DNA of 52,154 nt from NCBI GenBank assembly GCA_964647255.1, contig CAZYGI010000022.1:1-52154 (forward strand), in the 5' to 3' direction. Both the position numbers and the translations under genes were made by a program. How positions within the stretch are numbered: position 1 is the first letter of the stretch; each line of letters starts with the position of its first letter. The stretch is from CAWJEL01 sp964647255. Lineage in GTDB: Bacteria > Chloroflexota > Anaerolineae > CG2-30-64-16. Below the pieces are notes generated by a model. It saw nothing but the letters and a program-made list of their open reading frames with translations. It was not told the origin of the DNA and did no database searches. Positions 43,426 to 50,972 of the stretch are shown here, piece after piece.

Positions 43426-46131
43426 CTATTCCACAAGAATGACGACGGGCGCGCTCGCGAGCTGCTGTCCATCGGCGCTGATGGCGGCCGCCGCAAACGT
43501 ATGCCGGCCCTTCGTCAGCGGCCACCAGGCGGTGAAATCCGGCCCCGTCACGTTGGCGAACGCGGCGCCGTCCACGAGCAGCGTGATCCGGCCGCGGCTG
43601 AGCACAGCACCCGGCGCGGCGGTCACGGGCACCTGCTGGGCGCTGGCCGGCAGGGCGGGATCGAGCTCATAGATTCGGTTGGGATCAGGGCTGGCGAGGT
43701 GAAGGCCCAACAACGAGGAACCTGACTCTGCGACGCCCTCGTCATTCGTCCTAGGTCTTTCGTCGGGCTGCGCGATCCCGTTCTCCCGCGCCCAGGCGGC
43801 GTATTCCGGCGGCAGCACCCAAACCGTCTCGCCGCCGATGCGGACGTGCGAGCGATCCACCGTGGTTGGCTCGGTGCCGGCGATAAACCACTCGTAGCGC
43901 CGTTGCGCGCAGGGCACAGGGAGAGGCGCTGAGGCGCTGAGGTGTTGAGATGCATCGGAACCTGCTCCCTCCGCTTCCTTGCTCCGCTGCACTGCAGCTC
44001 CTCTGCTCACTCGGCTTTCCGCACCCAACGGCAGCAGCCCGGAATCCGCGCACACCTCCACGCGCACCAGCCCATCGGGCGGCGTGAAGTCATGGATCGG
44101 CGTATCGCGCAGGGCTGCAAGCATGAAGTCGTGCCAGATCGGGCCTGCGCCGGTAATGCCGGAGACGTCTTTCATCGGCGCGTTGTCTGCGTTGCCCACC
44201 CACACGCCTACGGCCAGGTCGGGCGTGAAGCCCAGCGTCCAGTTGTCGCGCCAGTCGGTAGTGGTGCCGGTCTTCGCCGCCGCCGGCCGGCCGATCTCCA
44301 GCATGTTGCCCGGCCCAAACGCCGGCGCCCGCGCCGCGTTGTCGCTGAGGATGTCGCTGATCAGGAACGCAACGCGCGGGTCAAGGACGGTGGCGCGTGG
44401 TGCGGGGGGCGTGGAGCGCTGAGATGTTTCCCACAGGACGTCGCCATCCAGCGTCTCCACCCGGCTGATGGCATACGGCTCGACGCGGGCGCCGCCGTTG
44501 GCGAAGGCCGCGTACACCGCGGTGAGATCGAGCAGCCGCACCTCGCCGCCGCCCAGCGTCAACGCCAGCCCGAAACCGGAGGTTGGAGGTTGGAGGTTGG
44601 AGGTTGGAGGTTGGAGGTTGTCTGCTCCTCCTGAATTCGATTTCCACGCCTGCTGTGCAGACAGTCCAGCATCCAACTTCCAACTTCCAGTCCACGGGAT
44701 CCCCAAATCTGCCGCCAGCGTCACCAGCGCATCCACGCCGACGGCGTCCAGCGTGCGGACCGCGGCGATGTTGTAGGAGTTCGCCAGCGCGGTGCGCACG
44801 GTGACGGGGCCGTGATACTTGCGGTCATAGTTCTGCGGGACGTACGGCTCGCCCTCNNNNNNNNNNCTCGACGTGATCCAGGGGGAGCTTGGCGCCACCG
44901 GGATCAGCGTCGCGGCCGTCCAGGGCGTGCGGCCGGCGCGGCGGGCGCGTTCCGGGTCGAGCGCGATGGCGTACGTGAGCGGTTTGATCGCCGAGCCGGG
45001 CTGGCGCAGCGCCAACGCGCCGTTGACCGCGCCGCTGATCCGCTCATCAAAGTAGTCCGGGCTGCCGACCAGCGCTCGGATCGCGCCGGTTGCCGGGTCG
45101 AGCGCCACCAGCGCAGCGTTATCCACGCGACGCGCCGGATCGGCATCGGGATCGCAGTCGCCGCCGGCGTCGCTGGCGGCCGCGCACGGCCTGAGCTGGG
45201 CCAGCCGCCGCCGGATGATGGCCTCGGCCTGCCGCTGCCAGTCTAGGTCGAGGGTAGTGGTCACGCGCAGGCCGCCCGCGGCGACCCGTGCTTCCCCCAG
45301 CAGCCCGGCAAGCTGGCTTTGCACCCACATGACGAAGTGCGGCGCCTCGATGGGGAAGGGGGTGCTGGCGAACGCCAGCCGCTCCAGCCGCGCCTCTTTG
45401 GCCTGATCGGCCGAGATGTCGCCCTGCCGCAGCATCAGGTTGAGGACCACCGCCTGGCGCGTCCGTGCGGCGTCGAGGTGTTCGATGGGGTTGTAAAGCG
45501 ACGGTGCTTGCGGCAGCCCGGCCAGCAGCGCACACTGGGCCAGATCAAGCTCCCGCGCATGGACGCCGAAGTAGGACTGCGCCGCGGCCTCGATGCCGAT
45601 CGCGAAATGGCCGTAGTAGGTTGTGTTCAGGTAAAGCGCCAGCAGTTCATCCTTGGTGTAGATCCGCTCCAGCCGCCACGCGAGCCAGGCCTCGTGCAGC
45701 TTGCGTCGCAGCGAACGCTCAGTGCGCTCGGCCTCCGGCATGTACAGGTTGCGGGCGATCTGCTGCGTCAAGGTGCTCGCGCCGGAAACCGTTTCGCCGG
45801 TCCGCCAGTTCTGCCAGGCGGCGCGGGCGATGCCGGCGAGATCCACGCCCGGGTGCTGGTAGAAGCGGCTGTCCTCGGTGGCGACGGTCGCCTGCCGGCA
45901 GGCTAGTGGGATGTCGGCCAGCGGCACGGCCACCTGTTTGCCGCCGTTTGGGTCAATGGCGTCGTAGAGGGTCCGCCCGGCCCGGTCGGTGATCAAGATG
46001 CTCGGCGCGGGCGCGGCCACGCGCGCCGGCAGCGCTGGGAGCGCGACCAGCGCGACCAGGCCGAGGAAAATGATCGCAACGGCGAGTGCCCCGAGGCGTG
46101 CGGGCCGCCGCCGGTGGCCGAGCAGACGCAT
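43426..46131 (-). CDS. pbpC: Penicillin-binding protein 1C
   Basis: A bifunctional peptidoglycan synthase of about 901 residues across an unresolved gap. TM helix LGALAVAIIFLGLVALVALPAL, GT51 with EDSRFYQHPGVDLAG and SGASTLTQQIARNLY, then a transpeptidase with S380-AIK, SYN in NSYNIAAV and KTG near 620. A PBP1C C-terminal domain follows (RRYEWFIAGTEP). It contains three in-frame stretches that look like invaded short tandem repeats (see findings). The N run at 44857-44866 makes codons there unknown, so a frameshift cannot be excluded. A2M follows on the same strand. Confidence 0.85.
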   Translation of the reverse strand: MRLLGHRRRPARLGALAVAIIFLGLVALVALPALPARVAAPAPSILITDRAGRTLYDAIDPNGGKQVAVPLADIPLACRQATVATEDSRFYQHPGVDLAGIARAAWQNWRTGETVSGASTLTQQIARNLYMPEAERTERSLRRKLHEAWLAWRLERIYTKDELLALYLNTTYYGHFAIGIEAAAQSYFGVHARELDLAQCALLAGLPQAPSLYNPIEHLDAARTRQAVVLNLMLRQGDISADQAKEARLERLAFASTPFPIEAPHFVMWVQSQLAGLLGEARVAAGGLRVTTTLDLDWQRQAEAIIRRRLAQLRPCAAASDAGGDCDPDADPARRVDNAALVALDPATGAIRALVGSPDYFDERISGAVNGALALRQPGSAIKPLTYAIALDPERARRAGRTPWTAATLIPVAPSSPWITSXXXXEGEPYVPQNYDRKYHGPVTVRTALANSYNIAAVRTLDAVGVDALVTLAADLGIPWTGSWKLDAGLSAQQAWKSNSGGADNLQPPTSNLQPPTSGFGLALTLGGGEVRLLDLTAVYAAFANGGARVEPYAISRVETLDGDVLWETSQRSTPPAPRATVLDPRVAFLISDILSDNAARAPAFGPGNMLEIGRPAAAKTGTTTDWRDNWTLGFTPDLAVGVWVGNADNAPMKDVSGITGAGPIWHDFMLAALRDTPIHDFTPPDGLVRVEVCADSGLLPLGAESRVSRGAAVQRSKEAEGAGSDASQHLSASAPLPVPCAQRRYEWFIAGTEPTTVDRSHVRIGGETVWVLPPEYAAWARENGIAQPDERPRTNDEGVAESGSSLLGLHLASPDPNRIYELDPALPASAQQVPVTAAPGAVLSRGRITLLVDGAAFANVTGPDFTAWWPLTKGRHTFAAAAISADGQQLASAPVVILVE
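44578..44690 (-). repeat. Tandem-repeat-derived in-frame insertion in pbpC
   Basis: Six perfect GGAGGTT heptamers (44578-44619, plus-strand sense) and, 50 nt on, TCCAACT twice plus TCCAG (44672-44690). The segment codes for NLQPPTSNLQPPTS and a Gln/Ser/Ala-rich stretch between GIPW and FGLALTLGGGEV, where PBP1C proteins normally have only a few residues. Confidence 0.8.
44857..44866. other. Assembly gap (10 N) inside pbpC
   Basis: Ten unresolved bases, a scaffold placeholder. Real length is unknown; the open frame through it should not be trusted. Confidence 0.99.
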
Positions 46132-46199
46132 GATGATACCCTTCCCGTCGAGTGTGTGTTGGCCTGAGACGCCATTGGAGGCTGTAAGGTTTCAATCCT

Positions 46200-46229
46200 A
46201 TTCTAAGCCGGAAACCGGGTGTCGGTCAA
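46200..46229 (-). promoter_or_regulatory. Promoter of pbpC-A2M
   Basis: Minus strand: TTGACC (46229-46224), 18 nt, TAGAAT (46205-46200), about 69 nt upstream of the pbpC ATG. Confidence 0.75.
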
Positions 46230-46255
46230 CCCCCTTAGATCGGATTCTCGACAGA

Positions 46256-46284
46256 TAGACAAGCGCGCTTTCTTTGTGTATAAT
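46256..46284 (+). promoter_or_regulatory. Promoter of the glycosidase/amidase gene
   Basis: TAGACA (46256-46261), 17 nt, TATAAT (46279-46284), about 86 nt before ATG 46371. It is divergent from the pbpC promoter. AAGGAGGGAG lies just before the start. Confidence 0.8.
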
Positions 46285-46370
46285 CCCGTGTGTCTTGGTG
46301 CAGGTGCGCCGAGTGATCCAGCACGTGCCTGGTGGCGGACGCCGACTGAGCCCCGCTGAAGGAGGGAGCC

Positions 46371-49300
46371 ATGACCAGACCGCTCAACGATTCCCCGTAT
46401 TTATACGGCCTGCACGATCCAGGCGGTGAGCGCATCATGTCTGAACAGGGGATTGGCGGTTGGGTTCTGTTCACCGAGGAGATCGGCGCGGATCCCAACA
46501 ACCAGAGCGGGGGCGACTACAGCCGGTGGGCCGACCAGGGGTTCGGGATCATGGCCCGGCTGAACCACGGTTATGAGCCGAACGGCACCATTCCGTATGC
46601 CAACCGTTACAGCGATTTCGCCGCGCGCTGCGCCAACTTCGTTCGCAGTTCTCGTGGGTGCCACATCTGGATCATCGGCAACGAGATGAACTTCGCGGTG
46701 GAGCGGCCCGGGGTGCAGTTTGACCGCAGCCAGAACCCACCGCAAATCACGAATCCGGGTGAGGTCATTCAGCCCGGGATGTACGCCAATTGCTATCGTC
46801 AATGCCGCGCCGCTATCCGCGGTGTGCCCGGCCATGAAAACGACCAGGTCATCGTCGGCGGGGTGGCGCCCTGGAACCCGCAAACAACGTACGCCGGCAA
46901 CAGCAACGGTGACTGGGTCACCTATCTCAGCGATCTCCTGACCATCCTGGGGCCGAGCCAGTGCGATGGCATTGCGATCCACGCCTACACGCATGGCTCC
47001 GATCCCAAGCTCGTCTACTCTGATGCGTTCATGAATGCGCCGTTCAATAAACGGCAGTACAATTTCCGTACGTACCAGGATTTCATGAATGCCATCCCGC
47101 GCAGCATGCGCAGCCTGCCCGTGTATATCACCGAGGCCGATCAGGACGATGCCTGGCTTAATCAGAATAACGGCTGGGTGCAGCGCGTCTATGGCGAGAT
47201 AGACTGGTGGAACCGCCAGGCCGGCAACCAGGTGATCCGGGCGGTGATCCTCTACCGGTGGCCCAACGTGGACAAGTGGGGGATTGATGGGAAACAGGGG
47301 GTCATTGATGATTTCAGGCAGGCGATATCGTTCAAGTACAACTGGGAAGAGGTGTTGAAGGCCAAGACGGGCACAACCACCACGACGACCACCACGACGA
47401 CGCAGCCGGAAACATCCCCTTCGGTTGATGCCACGTCCGGCGGAATGACGCAGCCGATGGTGGACACCACCCCGATCCCCTTCCCGCAGACCGGCAAGAC
47501 CGCCAAAGGGCTGTTTGCGGCGTACTACCGCAAGTACGGGCTCGATGTCACCGGCTATCCCGTCAATGACGAGTACATCCATCCCCAGAGCGGGCTGAAG
47601 ACCCAGGACTGGCAGCGCCTGAGCATGGAGGAGTACCAGGGCGCCGTGCGGCTGCGCCTCGTCGGGCAGGAGGCGATAGAGCTGCGCGATAAGGTCGGCA
47701 AGCTGGAGCGCCAGGTCGCCGCACTGCTCGCCAGTGGCGTCGGCGGGGCGATCGGGCCGGCCGAGCCGAGCATCACCGACATCACGGCGCAGCTCCCGCG
47801 CGATCCCGCCGGCTTTGTCAAGCGGGCGGCGTCCGACATCCAGTACCTCGTGATCAACCACACCGGCGTGCGGCCAGAGGTGGGGGCCGACCGGGTGGCG
47901 CAGGCCCAACGCGCCAAATGGCCGGGGATCGTGGGGCAGTACTTCATTACGGGGGATGGCACCATCCAGCAGACGAACCCGCTGGATGAGGCCGTAACGC
48001 GTGATCAGGCCTGGATCTTCAACGGCATCAACATCTACGTCGCCGGGAATTTCGATGCGGCGGCGCCGAGCGGTGCGCAGCTTGGCTCGCTGGCCGGGCT
48101 CTGCGCCTGGCTGTTGAGCAAATACAACCTCACCGAGGGCGCAATTCGCGGGGTCGGCGAGTTCATCGTGACCCATTCCCCCGGCCTCCAGTGGCTGCAG
48201 GGCGAGCAGTGGAAAAACAAGCTCCTGGCGCTGGTGCGCGCCATCCCAACCGTCACCGCCGGACCGGCCACGCCCCCGGTGGACACTGCGCAGTTGGCCC
48301 GCTTGCAGGGCCAAGTGACGCAGCTTCAGGCGCAAGTCACCGATTTGCAGGCGAAGCTGGCCGATTCGGAGACGCAGCGGTCCGGCTTGCAGGCCCAGGT
48401 GGATGCGCTTTTGAAGGGCGGCGCGGGTAAGCTCGCCCGGCCTGCGCTGACGGACGTCTCGCTGCAACTCCCGCACAACCCCGATGGGCTCAAAAAACGC
48501 GATCTTGCGCAGATCAAGTACATCGTGTTGAACCACACTGCGGTGGACCCGAGCGTGTCGGTCGAGCGCATTGCGGCGGCCCATCAGAAGCGGTGGGGCG
48601 CGATCCTCTACCAGTATCTGGTGACGGCCGAGGGCGCGATCGTGCAGACCAACGCGCTGGAGGATGTGGTGGACCTCAGCCAGCCGTGGATCGCCCAGGG
48701 CGTCAATATCGCCGTCGCGGGCAGCTTCTCGACTGAGGTGCCCACCGACGCGCAGATCAAGGCGGCCGCGGCGCTCTGTGCGTGGTTGATGCAGGAATAC
48801 AAGATTGCGGCGGAGAATGTTAAGGGTGTCAGCGAATTCGTCGTCACCCAGTCGCCGGGAACGCAGTGGCTGCAGGGCAAACGCTGGAAGGACACCCTGC
48901 TCGCCGCGATCGCACAGGTGCAGAAGGGCAGCGGCGGCACGACGACGCCGGGCGGAAATGTCGGGGACGCGGCCGCGCTGGCCGCGCTGCGCGCCCAGGT
49001 GAGCCAGATTCAGGCGGCCCTCAACACCGCGCTGAGCAAGGTCTCTGCGCTCCAGGCCGAGCGCGACAAGCTCCAGGCCCAGCTCCAGGCGCAGTTGCCG
49101 ATTGACGCGCAGCCCGATCAGCAGGTTCAAGCGCTGACCAAGCAGGTGCAGACGCTGACCAACGAAAAGACGGCGCTGGCGCAACAGGTGCAGACGCTCG
49201 CCAACGACAAGACCTCTCTGGCGCAACAGGTGCAGACGCTCACCAGCGACAAGTCCTCCCTCGCCCAGCAGATTCAATCGCTGGGCAAGGACAAGGCGGG

Positions 49301-50315
49301 TTTGACACAGCAGATTCAGACGCTGACCGCGTCTAACACCACGCTCACCATACCCCTGAACGCGGCCGCCCAGGAGAAGCTGACGCTGACCAAACGGGTC
49401 AGCGATCTGCAGGCGGCCATCGCTCAGTTGCAGAGCGGGGTCGGCGGAAGCACAACGCCGGGCGCGCCCTACGTCGTGCCGATGCCGGCCATTCGGGATG
49501 TGACGGATACGTTACCGAAGCATCCAACGCTGAAGTATGACACTCGTTCGCTCAGCGCGATCACGCACCTGGCGATCCATCACAGCGCCGCGCCGGCCAA
49601 CATCGCGCCGGAAAAGATCGCCGCCTACCATGTGGGCAAAGGCTGGCCCGGCATCGGTTACCATTTCCTCGTGGAGCCGGACGGCGCCATCTTCCAGGTG
49701 AATCGGCTGGAGACCGTGGCCTATCATGTGTACAAGCAGAACGCCTACACGGTCGGCATCTGCACCGAGGGCAGCTTCGTAGGCGGGCTGATTCCTACGC
49801 CCAAGCAGATCGAGGCGCTGGGGAATCTGGTAGCCTGGTTGACCCAAAAGCTCAATATCCCGTTGAAACAGGTTTGGGGGCACAAGGAATACCCGGAGAA
49901 CGCCACGGCCTGTCCGGGTGACGACTGGCTGAAGGGCAAGAAGTGGAAGGACATGATGATCGCCCAGGCGCAAGCGCAGCTCAACGGCCAGACCAGCGCC
50001 GTGACGAAGACGATCGGCCACTACATGCTCTTCTGGCAACGGGCCGATGCCTGGGCGCAGGAGGATTGGGCGGCTGCGGCGGCCTACTTTGCCAAGTTCC
50101 GCCCCACCGCCGGTTTCTCGCCCGACGATGCCAAGAACGCCGAGTATGTCACCATTGTCGGCGGCGTGGCCGGCGTGCCCTACGAGACTGAGCAGATGTT
50201 GACCGCGGCCGGCTGCAAGGTCGAGCGCCTGGCCGGCGTGGATTTCGCCGACACCAAGCGCATCCTGGATCAACTGGTCGCCTCCGGCAAGCGGTTCCTG
50301 ACGTTCAACGTCTGA
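46371..50315 (+). CDS. Multidomain glycosidase-like and triple N-acetylmuramoyl-L-alanine amidase-like protein
   Basis: 1314 residues with no signal peptide or TM helix. Residues 1-335: clan-A-like TIM barrel with E105 (IGNEMNF) and E255 (YITEADQ) as the likely acid/base and nucleophile. A poly-Thr linker follows, then a small domain (GLFAAYYRKYGLDVTGYPVN). Three Amidase_2/PGRP-type domains: A (465-625), B (692-850), C (1040-1203). Only C keeps zinc ligands H1070/H1071, H1171 (GHKE) and C1181 (ACPG). A and B have one NHT His (497, 722) but THSPG/TQSPG in place of the rest. Coiled coils lie between, one with five 14-residue repeats (QVQTLTNEKTALAQ). The last 100 residues are unassigned. Confidence 0.85.
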   Translation: MTRPLNDSPYLYGLHDPGGERIMSEQGIGGWVLFTEEIGADPNNQSGGDYSRWADQGFGIMARLNHGYEPNGTIPYANRYSDFAARCANFVRSSRGCHIWIIGNEMNFAVERPGVQFDRSQNPPQITNPGEVIQPGMYANCYRQCRAAIRGVPGHENDQVIVGGVAPWNPQTTYAGNSNGDWVTYLSDLLTILGPSQCDGIAIHAYTHGSDPKLVYSDAFMNAPFNKRQYNFRTYQDFMNAIPRSMRSLPVYITEADQDDAWLNQNNGWVQRVYGEIDWWNRQAGNQVIRAVILYRWPNVDKWGIDGKQGVIDDFRQAISFKYNWEEVLKAKTGTTTTTTTTTTQPETSPSVDATSGGMTQPMVDTTPIPFPQTGKTAKGLFAAYYRKYGLDVTGYPVNDEYIHPQSGLKTQDWQRLSMEEYQGAVRLRLVGQEAIELRDKVGKLERQVAALLASGVGGAIGPAEPSITDITAQLPRDPAGFVKRAASDIQYLVINHTGVRPEVGADRVAQAQRAKWPGIVGQYFITGDGTIQQTNPLDEAVTRDQAWIFNGINIYVAGNFDAAAPSGAQLGSLAGLCAWLLSKYNLTEGAIRGVGEFIVTHSPGLQWLQGEQWKNKLLALVRAIPTVTAGPATPPVDTAQLARLQGQVTQLQAQVTDLQAKLADSETQRSGLQAQVDALLKGGAGKLARPALTDVSLQLPHNPDGLKKRDLAQIKYIVLNHTAVDPSVSVERIAAAHQKRWGAILYQYLVTAEGAIVQTNALEDVVDLSQPWIAQGVNIAVAGSFSTEVPTDAQIKAAAALCAWLMQEYKIAAENVKGVSEFVVTQSPGTQWLQGKRWKDTLLAAIAQVQKGSGGTTTPGGNVGDAAALAALRAQVSQIQAALNTALSKVSALQAERDKLQAQLQAQLPIDAQPDQQVQALTKQVQTLTNEKTALAQQVQTLANDKTSLAQQVQTLTSDKSSLAQQIQSLGKDKAGLTQQIQTLTASNTTLTIPLNAAAQEKLTLTKRVSDLQAAIAQLQSGVGGSTTPGAPYVVPMPAIRDVTDTLPKHPTLKYDTRSLSAITHLAIHHSAAPANIAPEKIAAYHVGKGWPGIGYHFLVEPDGAIFQVNRLETVAYHVYKQNAYTVGICTEGSFVGGLIPTPKQIEALGNLVAWLTQKLNIPLKQVWGHKEYPENATACPGDDWLKGKKWKDMMIAQAQAQLNGQTSAVTKTIGHYMLFWQRADAWAQEDWAAAAAYFAKFRPTAGFSPDDAKNAEYVTIVGGVAGVPYETEQMLTAAGCKVERLAGVDFADTKRILDQLVASGKRFLTFNV

Positions 50316-50959
50316 TGGCGGACACCGTGACGCTCAACCCCGTGGCAGCGCCGGCGATCGTGCTTGCTGCGGGCCTCTCGCGCCGGATGGGGCGCTTCAA
50401 GCTGACCCTGCCGTGGGGCGAGCGCACGGTGGTCGGTCAGGTGGTCGCCACTCTGGCGGCGGCCGGGGTTGGCGAAATCGTCGCCGTTACGGGAAACCGG
50501 GCCGCCGAGGTGACGGCAGCCCTGGCCGGTGCGCCGGTGCGCCTCGTCTTCAACCCGGCTCATGCGACCGGTGAGATGTTGAGCTCCGTTCAGGTCGGTT
50601 TGCAGGCGCTATCAGCGGAGCTTCACGGTCCAGGACAGCAGGAGGCGATGCAGCCGCTGGCCGCGCTGCTTTGTCTGGGCGACCAGCCTCAGATAGGAGC
50701 CGCCACCGTTCGGGCGGTGCTGGCCGCTGGGGAAGCGGGCGGCTGGGCGCAAATCGTCATCCCGAGCTACCGGATGCGTTCCGGCCACCCGATCCTGCTC
50801 CCGCGCTGGGTTTGGCCGGAGATCCTCACCTGCGCGACCTCCCTGCGCGATGTGATGTCTGCTCACCGCGGCGACACCCGCTACCTGATCGTTGACACGC
50901 CGTCGGTCCTGGCCGATTTGGACACGCCTGAGGATTACGAGCGGCGGCAGGTTTCGTAG
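50315..50959 (+). CDS. MobA/MocA-like NTP transferase
   Basis: A 214-residue nucleotidyltransferase of the MobA-like family. The N-terminal signature VLAAGLSRRMGRFKLTLPWG has the Gly-rich loop and Lys. CLGDQPQIGAATV has the metal-binding Asp, RSGHPILLPR follows, and VDTPSVLADLDTPEDYE ends it. It most resembles MocA (molybdopterin cytidylyltransferase), but no molybdoenzyme gene is in the window. Its ATG overlaps the previous TGA. Confidence 0.88.
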   Translation: MADTVTLNPVAAPAIVLAAGLSRRMGRFKLTLPWGERTVVGQVVATLAAAGVGEIVAVTGNRAAEVTAALAGAPVRLVFNPAHATGEMLSSVQVGLQALSAELHGPGQQEAMQPLAALLCLGDQPQIGAATVRAVLAAGEAGGWAQIVIPSYRMRSGHPILLPRWVWPEILTCATSLRDVMSAHRGDTRYLIVDTPSVLADLDTPEDYERRQVS

Positions 50960-50972
50960 AAGGAGAAAATCC

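Noticed and set aside
44578..44619. CRISPR-like array
   Set aside because: Units are 7 nt with no spacers; a simple tandem repeat. No cas genes or 25-40 nt repeats are seen in the window.
46401..49277. 958-codon minus-strand open frame
   Set aside because: Lies antisense to the amidase protein; Arg/Leu/Asp repeats of the coding-shadow type.
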